Positions 53,683 to 61,040 of a stretch of 61,040 nt of DNA are shown piece after piece. The position numbers and the translations under genes are program-made. The notes below the pieces were generated by a model, which saw only the letters and a list, made by a program, of their open reading frames with translations, had not been told where the DNA came from and did no database searches. The stretch is from the NCBI RefSeq assembly GCF_001044395.1, contig NZ_JANU01000015.1:1-61040 (forward strand). The letters run 5' to 3'. This DNA is from Caenimonas sp. SL110. Lineage in GTDB: Bacteria; Pseudomonadota; Gammaproteobacteria; Burkholderiales; Burkholderiaceae_C. Every line of letters begins with the position of its first letter. Positions within the stretch are counted from its first letter, which is position 1.

Positions 53683-56600
53683 GTGAGTGAAGTCATCCCC
53701 ATCTACCCCGCGGACCCGCCTCAACGCGTTCCGATGCAAGACGCGCCTCAACGCGTCGTCAAGGTGCGGCGCGACTACAACAGCTGGGTCGCCAGCGAGA
53801 CGATGGAGGACTACGCGCTGCGCTACACGCCGCAGCGGTTTCGCAAATGGTCCGCGTTTCGCGTCGCCAACACGGCCTTCGGCGCGGCGTCGTTCCTGAT
53901 CCTGGAAGCCGTCGGTGCCACGCTGATGGTGCAGTACGGGTTTCTCAATGCGTTCTGGGCGGTGATCGCCACCGGGCTCATCATCTTTCTCACCGGGCTG
54001 CCGATCAGCATCTACGCGGCCCGCTATGGGGTGGACATGGACCTGCTCACGCGCGGCGCGGGCTTTGGCTACATCGGCTCGACCATCACCTCGCTGATCT
54101 ACGCCTCGTTCACCTTCATCTTCTTCGCGCTCGAAGCGGCGGTGATGGCCTATGCGCTGGACCTTGCCCTGGGCATCCCGCCGAGCTGGGGCTACCTGAT
54201 CTGCGCCCTGGTGGTGATCCCGCTGGTCACGCACGGCATCTCGGCGATCAGCCGCTTGCAGGTCTGGACGCAGCCGATCTGGCTGGTGATGCTGGTGGTG
54301 CCGTTTGCCTACGTGCTGGCGCGCGATCCCGGTGCATTTGCCGGTGTCATGCACTACGCCGGTGAGAAAGGCGTCAATTCCGACTTCAACCTGCACCTGT
54401 TTGGGGCTGGACTCACGGTGGGCATCGCGCTGATCACCCAGATGGGTGAGCAGGCCGACTACCTTCGCTTCATGCCCGCCAGGACGGCGGCCAACAACAA
54501 GCGCTGGTGGTTCGGTGTGCTGGTGGGCGGCCCGGGCTGGGTGGTGCTGGGCGTGATCAAGATGCTGGGCGGCGCCTTGCTCGCGTACCTGGCGATCAGG
54601 CACATGGTGCCGGTCGACCGCGCCGTGGACCCCAACCAGATGTACCTGGCCGCGTACGAATATGTCTTTCCGAACTACAGCTGGGCGGTGGCGGCGACCG
54701 CGATCTTCGTCGTCATCTCGCAGTTGAAGATCAACGTCACCAACGCATACGCCGGGTCACTGGCCTGGTCCAACTTCTTCTCGCGCGTGACACACAGCCA
54801 CCCCGGCCGCGTCGTGTGGGTGGTGTTCAACACCCTCATCGCGTTCATGCTGATGGAGATGAACGTGTTCCAGGCGCTGGGCGATGTGCTGGGGCTCTAC
54901 TCCAACATCGCCATCGCCTGGATGATGGCCGTGGTCGCCGACCTGGTCGTCAACAAGCCGCTGGGCCTGTCGCCCCCGGGCATCGAATTCAAGCGCGCGT
55001 ATCTCTACGACATCAACCCGGTCGGAGTCGGTGCGATGGCATTGGCTTCTGCACTGTCGATTCCCGCGCACCTGGGCTTGTTCGGTGCGACCGCGCAGGC
55101 GTTCTCGGCCGTCATCGCGCTCAGTGTGGCGTTCGTCACTTCGCCGCTGATCGCCTGGGCAACCCAGGGCAAGTACTACATCGCCCGCAACGCGCCCACC
55201 GATGACAACCAGTCGATGACGCTCAAGAAGTGCGTCATCTGCGAGCGCGAATACGAGGCACCCGACATGGCGCACTGCCCTGCGTACCAGGGCCATATCT
55301 GCTCGCTGTGCTGCACGCTGGACGCGCGTTGCGGCGATCTGTGCAAGCCGCATGCAGCCTTGTCGGCGCAGTGGTCAGGCGCCTTGCGGTGGGTGCTGCC
55401 CCGGCGCGCATGGCATTACCTGGACACGGGCCTGGGGCACTTCCTGCTGCTGATGCTCGTCGTCGTGCCGTTGCTGGCCACCGTGTTCGGGCTGCTCTAC
55501 CACCAGGAAGTGCAGACGCTGGCCCTGATGGTGGACAGTGCCGGGCTTTCGCAGGGGTCGCTGCGCTCCGGTTTCCTCAAGGCCTATCTCGCGCTCGTCG
55601 TCATTGCCGGCATCGTCGCGTGGTGGCTGGTGCTCGCGCACAAGAGCCGGCAGGTCGCGCAAGAGGAATCCAATCGCCAGTCGCACCTGTTGCTGCGCGA
55701 AATCGAGCTGCACAAGCAGACCGACGAGGCGCTGCAGAACGCAAGGCAGCTCGCAGAGCAAGCCAGGCTCGTGGCCGAGCAAGCCAAGCTCGCAGCCGAG
55801 CACGCGCGCCATGCGGCCGAGCAGGCCAACCAGGCCAAGAGCCGCTACATCAGCGCCATCAGCCACGAATTGCGCACGCCGCTCAACAGCATCCTGGGCT
55901 ATGCGCAATTGATGGGCGAAGATACCGGAGTGCCGCCGCATCGCAAGCAGGCAGTGAGTGTCATCAAGCGTGGCGGCGAGCATCTGCTGTCACTGATTGA
56001 AGGCACGCTCGACATTGCGCGCATCGAAAGCGGCAAGCTCACGCTCAATGTCCGGCCGATGGAGTTTGCGGACTTCGTCCACGAGATGGCTGGCATGTTC
56101 GAACCGCAGGCAGCGGCCAAGGGGCTGGCGTTTCATTTTGAGCATGTGGGCGTGTTGCCCGATGTCGTTCGCGCCGACGAGAAGCGCGTGCGCCAGATCC
56201 TGATCAACCTGCTGGGCAATGCGATCAAGTTCACCAGCCAGGGGCAAGTGACTTTTCGCGTCAAGCATGCGCGCGAGATGGCGTGGATCGACATCGAGGA
56301 CACCGGGCCGGGTATGTCGAAAACCGATCTGGAACGCATCTTCGAGCCGTTTGCGCGCGGCAGCAGCGTCGCGCAGATGGCGCCGGGCGCGGGGCTCGGC
56401 CTGACCATCGCCAAGATGCTCACCGACCTGATGGGCGGCGAGCTCACGGTGGTGAGCGCGCCGGGCGAAGGCTCGAAGTTCAGCATCAAGCTGTTCCTGC
56501 CTGAAGTGCGCAGCACGCCTCGATTGAAGCCCGCAGCACAGCCCCAGCCGCGGCGCGGTTACCTGGGCGCGCGCCGCAGGATTCTGGTCGTCGACAACGA

Positions 56601-57228
56601 AGAGGCCGATCGCGAGTTGCTCGTTCACCTGCTGGAGCCGCTCGGCTTCGAGTTGCGCACGGCTGCGAGCGGCCACGATGCGCTGGACCTGGTGGCTGCG
56701 GGCCTCGCGCCCGATGCCATCTTCATGGACCTGGCCATGCCGGGCATCGACGGCTGGGAGACGATACGGCGCATTCGCCAGATCGGGCAACACGGCGCGA
56801 AGGTCGCGGTGGTGTCTGCCAACGCCTTCGACAAGAACCTCGAAAACGACTGCGGCATACGCCCCGAAGACTTCATCACCAAGCCGGTGCGGCACAGCGA
56901 GTTGCTCGACTGGCTGGAGCGGCAACTCGCGCTGCAGTGGATCGCGGCGCCCGTTCAACCGGCCGGATTGCCAGCGGCAGCATCGGGTGCAGCGGCCTGG
57001 ACATGGCCCGCGCCTGACGCGCTGGCTGCGTTGCAGGAGGCCGTTCAACTGGGTTACTACCGGGGCATCATGAATCAACTCGACGCTATCGAAGCATCAC
57101 AGCCTGCCTGCGCATCGTTCGCAGCCGACATGCGCGAACTCGCGCGGCAATTCCAGTTCGAGGCCATGACGCGCCGGCTCGCGGGCGCAGATGCTTGGGC
57201 CGGGCCGGTGCAGGAGAACCTGCGATGA
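53683..57228 (+). CDS. NCS1 nucleobase permease fused to hybrid histidine kinase and receiver
   Basis: GTG 53683 (ATG 53734 possible) gives 1,181 residues. Residues ~25-500 are a complete NCS1 (purine/cytosine/hydantoin-type) permease with about 12 membrane segments. Residues ~515-555 carry a Cys-rich motif (CVIC...C...CSLCC...C..C). Two more helices follow at ~585-655, then an Ala/Glu coiled coil. HisKA has SHELRTPLNSILGY with His near 728. The HATPase has NLLGNAIKFT, DTGPGM and GAGLGLTIAK. The receiver has LVVDNEEAD and MDLAMPG (Asp near 1016). It probably senses, and may transport, a nucleobase-like nitrogen compound. The LuxR regulator overlaps its stop (ATGA). Confidence 0.9.
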   Translation: MSEVIPIYPADPPQRVPMQDAPQRVVKVRRDYNSWVASETMEDYALRYTPQRFRKWSAFRVANTAFGAASFLILEAVGATLMVQYGFLNAFWAVIATGLIIFLTGLPISIYAARYGVDMDLLTRGAGFGYIGSTITSLIYASFTFIFFALEAAVMAYALDLALGIPPSWGYLICALVVIPLVTHGISAISRLQVWTQPIWLVMLVVPFAYVLARDPGAFAGVMHYAGEKGVNSDFNLHLFGAGLTVGIALITQMGEQADYLRFMPARTAANNKRWWFGVLVGGPGWVVLGVIKMLGGALLAYLAIRHMVPVDRAVDPNQMYLAAYEYVFPNYSWAVAATAIFVVISQLKINVTNAYAGSLAWSNFFSRVTHSHPGRVVWVVFNTLIAFMLMEMNVFQALGDVLGLYSNIAIAWMMAVVADLVVNKPLGLSPPGIEFKRAYLYDINPVGVGAMALASALSIPAHLGLFGATAQAFSAVIALSVAFVTSPLIAWATQGKYYIARNAPTDDNQSMTLKKCVICEREYEAPDMAHCPAYQGHICSLCCTLDARCGDLCKPHAALSAQWSGALRWVLPRRAWHYLDTGLGHFLLLMLVVVPLLATVFGLLYHQEVQTLALMVDSAGLSQGSLRSGFLKAYLALVVIAGIVAWWLVLAHKSRQVAQEESNRQSHLLLREIELHKQTDEALQNARQLAEQARLVAEQAKLAAEHARHAAEQANQAKSRYISAISHELRTPLNSILGYAQLMGEDTGVPPHRKQAVSVIKRGGEHLLSLIEGTLDIARIESGKLTLNVRPMEFADFVHEMAGMFEPQAAAKGLAFHFEHVGVLPDVVRADEKRVRQILINLLGNAIKFTSQGQVTFRVKHAREMAWIDIEDTGPGMSKTDLERIFEPFARGSSVAQMAPGAGLGLTIAKMLTDLMGGELTVVSAPGEGSKFSIKLFLPEVRSTPRLKPAAQPQPRRGYLGARRRILVVDNEEADRELLVHLLEPLGFELRTAASGHDALDLVAAGLAPDAIFMDLAMPGIDGWETIRRIRQIGQHGAKVAVVSANAFDKNLENDCGIRPEDFITKPVRHSELLDWLERQLALQWIAAPVQPAGLPAAASGAAAWTWPAPDALAALQEAVQLGYYRGIMNQLDAIEASQPACASFAADMRELARQFQFEAMTRRLAGADAWAGPVQENLR

Positions 57229-58196
57229 GCGCGCGCCAGCCGCAACTGCCGGGCGCGAGCTTCGACCGCGCGACAGCCGAAGTCGTGCTGATCGTCGATG
57301 ACGTGCCCGATAACCTGGCCGTGCTGCACGACGCGCTCGACGAATCGGGTTACACCGTGCTCGTTGCAACCAGCGGCGAGGCAGCCCTGCAGCGTGCAGC
57401 CCAGGTCGTCCCCGACATCGTGTTGCTCGACGCGATGATGCCGGGCATGGATGGCTTCGAAGTGGCAAGGCGGCTGAAGTCGTCGCCCGCTACCGCGCAC
57501 GTCCCCATCATCTTCATGACCGGCCTGACCGAGACCGAGTACCTGGTCGCCGCGCTCGAATCGGGCGGCGTCGATTACGTCACCAAGCCGATCAAGCCCA
57601 AGGAAGTGCTGGCGCGCATGGGCGTGCACATGCAGGGCGCGCGGCAGGCCCGGCAGACGCGCAACGCGCTCGACGCATTCGGCTACGCCAGCATCACGGT
57701 GCGCGCCGGCGACGGCAAGCTGATGTGGCAAACGCCGCTCGCGCGCGAGCTGCTGATGGCCTACTACGGGACCAGTTCACCCGAGACGCCGCAGCCGGTG
57801 GTGGACTGGCTGCGGCGTCACCTGAAAGACGCGCTGCAACAGATCGAACCGCCGCGCCTGACGGCGGAACTCGGCGCGCGCCGCCTCACATTCCGCCTGC
57901 ACCAGCAGACCGGCGATGAAGACTGGCTGATCGTGATGCGCGAAGTGTCGGACACCGCAGTGATCGAGGCGATGAGCCTGTATTTCAAGCTCACCCAGCG
58001 CGAAGCCGAGGTGCTCTACTGGGTCGTCAAGGGCAAGATTAACCGCGATATCGCGGACATCCTGGGTGCCAGCCCGGCGACGATCAAAAAGCACCTCGAA
58101 CGCATCTTCGTCAAGCTCGGTGTCGAGACGCGCACGGCTGCTGCCGGAATGGCCATGACGCGCATCCGGCAGCTGCATCCGCAGTTCGAAGCCTAG
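57225..58196 (+). CDS. Response regulator with receiver and LuxR-type HTH
   Basis: ATG 57225, overlapping the kinase stop, gives 323 residues. The receiver (~20-140) has VLIVDDVPDN, phospho-acceptor LLDAMMPGMDG, FMTGLT and YVTKPIKP. A linker domain (~150-245) follows, then a LuxR/FixJ HTH (LTQREAEVLYWVVKGKINRDIADILGASPATIKKHLERIFVKLGVETRT). It is the obvious partner of the permease-kinase fusion and may regulate the neighbouring urease or urt genes. The stop shares CTAG with the convergent gene. Confidence 0.92.
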   Translation: MSARQPQLPGASFDRATAEVVLIVDDVPDNLAVLHDALDESGYTVLVATSGEAALQRAAQVVPDIVLLDAMMPGMDGFEVARRLKSSPATAHVPIIFMTGLTETEYLVAALESGGVDYVTKPIKPKEVLARMGVHMQGARQARQTRNALDAFGYASITVRAGDGKLMWQTPLARELLMAYYGTSSPETPQPVVDWLRRHLKDALQQIEPPRLTAELGARRLTFRLHQQTGDEDWLIVMREVSDTAVIEAMSLYFKLTQREAEVLYWVVKGKINRDIADILGASPATIKKHLERIFVKLGVETRTAAAGMAMTRIRQLHPQFEA

Positions 58197-59503
58197 AGGT
58201 TGGCCTGAACAGCATCCTCGTGGCGCAGCGCCAGCGCAGATACGGGAATGGCATACAGGTGGGCGCCGGGTCGCGGCGCCTGGTCGTCGGTCACAACCTC
58301 GAGATGGCTCAAATAGCTGAGCACGATCTTCGAGCTGCAAATTACCGACGCGGGGTGGCCGCCGCCGGCGGGTTCGAAGTCGATTGCCCGCAGGTTGGCA
58401 TCGCGGCATTGCTGCAGGCGTGACGCGTCATCGGTCGCCAGCTGCACCCGTCCGCCTGCAGTCATGAGGTCGCACGCCGACAGGAAGTTCGCGCTCCACT
58501 TCGAGAGGTCGCGTGCCCACCGGTAGGGGTCCTTGTTGGGAGGGACAGGAAGCGGCATCTGCTTGAGGGCCGTCAGTCGCTGCGAAAACAGCGCGCGGTC
58601 CAGGCCCAGGCTGCCGAGGATCAGCGCCTTGGTGCCCAGGGAGCGCTGCGAATCGCCGATGGCCATCAGCATGAATCCGGCGGCGCACAGGTGCCCCTGC
58701 TGCATGGCGAAGTTCATGGCGTTGAATTCCTTGCGCTTGAACTCACGCGTGATCTCATCGCGTCCGACACTGTGGAACGTCGTGCAGAGGATGGCCGCGG
58801 CTTGCGCGTCCGCCACATGCGATGAGTCCAGCAGGGCACCCACGTACGCATGCACGCCGTTGGACAGGGTGTGTTCGTCACGGGTTGTCGGCGCTTTCCA
58901 GCGCTCGTCCGCAGCAAAGTCCTGGCGAAGCTTGAGCGTGTTGAAAATCCGGATCAGCAGGGGCGGACCTGCATACCGGTGCGGCGAGGTGGGCCCGGTG
59001 GCCCGCGTCGCGCTCCACAGATGAGGAGCGACCGGAAGCGCGGCGCCCTTGAGCAAGGCGAGCTTTCGATGTGAATCCAGCAGATCGGCGGGCGCGCCCG
59101 AGATTGCCTCCACCCAGGCGTCGAGCAAGGCCCCGCGGTTGCCGACGACCGCCTCACCCAGAAATCCGCAAAGCAGCTGGTCGACCTTGTCTTGCCCCAA
59201 CTGGGGCGACAGCTCCAGCAACCGGGTGATGGCTTTGCGCAGATCGCGAGCGTCCTGGGCTGTGTCCTTGCCCTTGAGCACGGCCACCAGCACGTCGCGC
59301 GCGACGACGGCCTGGGGAACCAGCTCTGGCGTGGTGCGTGGGGCCAGCGCCTCGGCGATGGACACCGGCGGGAGGTTCAAGGGCTTCAAGGGCTTCAAGG
59401 CCTCTGCGTGGACCACCACGTTGAGCGGCGCGGGCTTGGCGACCAGACTGGATCGAGGAGGTGGAAGGCGCAGTGGGCGCACGACTTGTGACAAGGCTCG
59501 CAT
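58193..59503 (-). CDS. Uncharacterised 436-residue protein
   Basis: The ATG at 59503 opens a long frame with good coding character and a Pro-rich basic N-terminus (RPLRLPPPRSSLVAKPAP). From ~60 it is mainly helical. Segments such as FAMQQGHLCAAGFMLMAIGDSQ hint at helical-repeat (ankyrin-like) packing, but no family is recognised. There is no signal peptide or membrane helix. It is divergent from urtA with a 211-bp gap. The disordered N-terminus and helical body would also suit a secreted effector; that is speculation. Confidence 0.7.
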   Translation of the reverse strand: MRALSQVVRPLRLPPPRSSLVAKPAPLNVVVHAEALKPLKPLNLPPVSIAEALAPRTTPELVPQAVVARDVLVAVLKGKDTAQDARDLRKAITRLLELSPQLGQDKVDQLLCGFLGEAVVGNRGALLDAWVEAISGAPADLLDSHRKLALLKGAALPVAPHLWSATRATGPTSPHRYAGPPLLIRIFNTLKLRQDFAADERWKAPTTRDEHTLSNGVHAYVGALLDSSHVADAQAAAILCTTFHSVGRDEITREFKRKEFNAMNFAMQQGHLCAAGFMLMAIGDSQRSLGTKALILGSLGLDRALFSQRLTALKQMPLPVPPNKDPYRWARDLSKWSANFLSACDLMTAGGRVQLATDDASRLQQCRDANLRAIDFEPAGGGHPASVICSSKIVLSYLSHLEVVTDDQAPRPGAHLYAIPVSALALRHEDAVQANL

Positions 59504-59574
59504 GGGATCTCTCGACGAAAAGTGTTAACTGTAGCCTTATATCAGTAGTACCTTGGTATTGGTATCTGGGCAGC

Positions 59575-59604
59575 CCGGAGGGCGCTGCTTCGTACGCCCT
59601 CCGG
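59575..59604. promoter_or_regulatory. Perfect 10-bp inverted repeat upstream of urtA
   Basis: CCGGAGGGCG (59575-59584) pairs exactly with CGCCCTCCGG (59595-59604) around a 10-nt loop. It lies 110 bp before the urtA start in the divergent 59504-59714 gap and lacks a T-tail. It may be a leader RNA hairpin or a binding site. The rest of the gap shows an AT-richer stretch at 59522-59565, likely the promoter area. Confidence 0.4.
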
Positions 59605-59714
59605 CGTATATCGCTCATCCGTTCGCATCCCCAGAATCAAACCGTCCGCACTCAACAGGGTTCGGCCCCGGTTTTCGTCCTCTACCCATTCGTCATCCTC
59701 GCAAGGAGCTTTTC

Positions 59715-60983
59715 ATGCAACGTCGTTTCACCCTCAAGGCACTGACTGCCGCTGTCGCCTTCGCCGGCGCGGTCGGCATGCCGGCCTTTGCCCAGTCGGG
59801 CGGCACCATCAAGGTCGGGATCCTGCACTCGCTGTCGGGCACGATGGCGATCTCGGAGACCGTGTTGAAAGACACCGTGCTCATGGCGATCGACGAGATC
59901 AACGCCAAGGGCGGCGTGCTGGGCAAGAAGCTCGAGCCGGTCATCGTTGACCCGGCATCGAACTGGCCGCTCTTCGCAGAAAAGACCAAGCAGCTGCTCG
60001 GCCAGGACAAGGTCGCCGTCATCTTCGGCTGCTGGACCTCGGTCTCGCGCAAGTCGGTGCTGCCGGTCGTGGAAGAAATGAACGGCCTGTTGTTCTACCC
60101 TGTGCAGTACGAAGGCGAAGAGCTTTCCAAGAACGTGTTCTACACGGGCGCAGCTCCCAACCAGCAAGCCATTCCTGCCGTCGATTACCTGATGTCCAAG
60201 GACGGCGGCGCGGCCAAGCGCTGGGTCCTGCTGGGCACCGACTACGTCTACCCCCGCACCACCAACAAGATCCTGCGCGCCTACCTCAAGAGCAAGGGCG
60301 TGAAGGACGCGGACATCGACGAGAAGTACACGCCGTTCGGCCACAGCGACTACCAGACCATCGTCGCCGACATCAAGAAGTTCTCGGCAGGCGGCAAGAC
60401 GGCCGTGGTGTCCACCATCAACGGTGACTCCAACGTGCCCTTCTACAAGGAACTGGGCAACGCGGGCCTCAAGGCCAAGGACGTGCCGGTTGTCGCCTTC
60501 TCGGTGGGCGAAGAAGAGCTGCGCGGCGTGGACACCAAGCCGCTGGTGGGTCACCTGGCCGCCTGGAACTACTTCCAGTCGATCAAGAACCCGACCAACG
60601 CCGAGTTCGAAAAGAAGTGGGCTGCCTACGCCAAGGCCAAGGGCATCGCCGGCCACAAGGACAAGCCGCTGACCAACGACCCGATGGAAGCCACCTACAT
60701 CGGCATCAACATGTGGAAGCAGGCCGTCGAAAAGGCCAAGTCCACCGACACCGACAAGGTCATCGCGGCCATGGCCGGCCAGACCTTCAAGGCACCGAGC
60801 GGCATCGTCTCGAAGATGGACGAAAAGAACCACCACCTGCACAAGTCGGTGTTCATTGGCGAGATCAAGGCCGACGGCCAGTTCAACGTGGTGTGGAAGA
60901 CCCCCGGCCCGGTGAAAGCCAAGCCATGGTCGCCGTACATCGAAGGCAACGACAAGAAGCCTGACGAGCCAGCCAAGAAGTAA
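59715..60983 (+). CDS. urtA: Urea ABC transporter substrate-binding protein UrtA
   Basis: The ATG at 59715 is preceded by AAGGAG (59703-59708) and gives 422 residues; the frame runs back to 59553 without coding support. The signal peptide is MQRRFTLKALTAAVAFAG...PAFA. The mature protein is a periplasmic-binding-protein type I fold with the UrtA signatures KVGILHSLSGTMAISE, IFGCWTSVSRKSVLPV, LLFYPVQYEGEE and LGTDYVYPRTTN. It binds urea for an ABC importer whose remaining genes (urtBCDE) should lie right of the window. Confidence 0.96.
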   Translation: MQRRFTLKALTAAVAFAGAVGMPAFAQSGGTIKVGILHSLSGTMAISETVLKDTVLMAIDEINAKGGVLGKKLEPVIVDPASNWPLFAEKTKQLLGQDKVAVIFGCWTSVSRKSVLPVVEEMNGLLFYPVQYEGEELSKNVFYTGAAPNQQAIPAVDYLMSKDGGAAKRWVLLGTDYVYPRTTNKILRAYLKSKGVKDADIDEKYTPFGHSDYQTIVADIKKFSAGGKTAVVSTINGDSNVPFYKELGNAGLKAKDVPVVAFSVGEEELRGVDTKPLVGHLAAWNYFQSIKNPTNAEFEKKWAAYAKAKGIAGHKDKPLTNDPMEATYIGINMWKQAVEKAKSTDTDKVIAAMAGQTFKAPSGIVSKMDEKNHHLHKSVFIGEIKADGQFNVVWKTPGPVKAKPWSPYIEGNDKKPDEPAKK

Positions 60984-60994
60984 GGGCGTTAACT

Positions 60995-61015
60995 CCCTCT
61001 CCCTCTGGGAGAGGG
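60995..61015 (+). terminator. Hairpin/repeat after urtA (CCCTCTCCC...GGGAGAGGG)
   Basis: CCCTCTCCC (60995-61003) pairs with GGGAGAGGG (61007-61015) over a 3-nt loop, then TTGGGGTGAGGG. This is a widespread intergenic repeat type in proteobacteria. Its place 11 bp after the urtA stop would allow partial termination or mRNA 3' protection. There is no strong T-run, so the terminator call is tentative. Confidence 0.5.
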
Positions 61016-61040
61016 TTGGGGTGAGGGTGCGACGGCCGGG

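Overview
This window is high-GC DNA with the gene content and gene orders of a betaproteobacterium of the order Burkholderiales, most like Comamonadaceae. The pointers are the gmk-rpoZ-spoT block, the rph-rdgB-hemW operon beside a Ser/Thr kinase and PP2C phosphatase, a Bug/TctC-type periplasmic binding protein, a ~1,600-residue NAD-glutamate dehydrogenase, and urease linked to a urea ABC transporter. The family placement is inference.

Layout. (1) 1-8047: 3' end of a very large type I-secreted adhesin (Calx-beta-like repeats, VWA domain, RTX repeats), its TolC-type outer-membrane channel with an unusual C-terminal NTF2-like domain, and a family 4 glycosyltransferase that seems to use a rare start codon. 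(2) 8064-8208: tRNA-Arg(ACG) and a terminator. (3) 8294-12269: signalling genes (single-domain response regulator, PAS-GGDEF-EAL protein, histidine-kinase-like protein). (4) 12383-24242: housekeeping and metabolism: greB, spoT, rpoZ, gmk, yicC, kinase/phosphatase pair, rph, rdgB, hemW, an acyl-CoA ligase and a TctC receptor. (5) 24366-34790: NAD-GDH, then a set I consider the best candidate for an undescribed system: a cyanophycin-synthetase-like ATP-grasp enzyme with a degenerate Mur-ligase tail, an HExxH protein of the putative peptide-modification type, a 60-residue Lys/Gly/Ser/Thr-rich peptide, a family 2 glycosyltransferase and an alkaline-phosphatase-superfamily enzyme. (6) 34777-36307: TonB-C-like, SRPBCC and RadC-like genes. 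(7) 36372-47051: a defence island made of an XRE regulator, SNF2 helicase, DUF4391 protein, type III Mod, Fic AMPylase and type III Res, next to tRNA-Ser(TGA) at 47081-47167. (8) 47226-52109: urease genes ureA-(small His-rich ORF)-ureB-ureC-ureE-ureF-ureG on the minus strand, interrupted by palindromic repeats. (9) 52231-61040: FGGY kinase, a remarkable NCS1 permease-histidine kinase-receiver fusion, its LuxR-type response regulator, an orphan 436-residue protein, and urtA at the right edge.

How the genes work together. Adhesin, channel and glycosyltransferase probably form one surface-display operon. Urease and urtA supply ammonium from urea; the transporter-kinase/LuxR pair between them is likely a nitrogen-compound sensing circuit. 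The SNF2/DUF4391/Mod/Fic/Res genes are one restriction-modification locus. The peptide-HExxH operon diverges from the GT2-phosphatase operon across a 54-bp gap and converges with the GDH-ATP-grasp operon, which suggests (does not prove) that a small peptide is synthesised and modified. All assignments come from reading motifs and gene context; no database search was possible.
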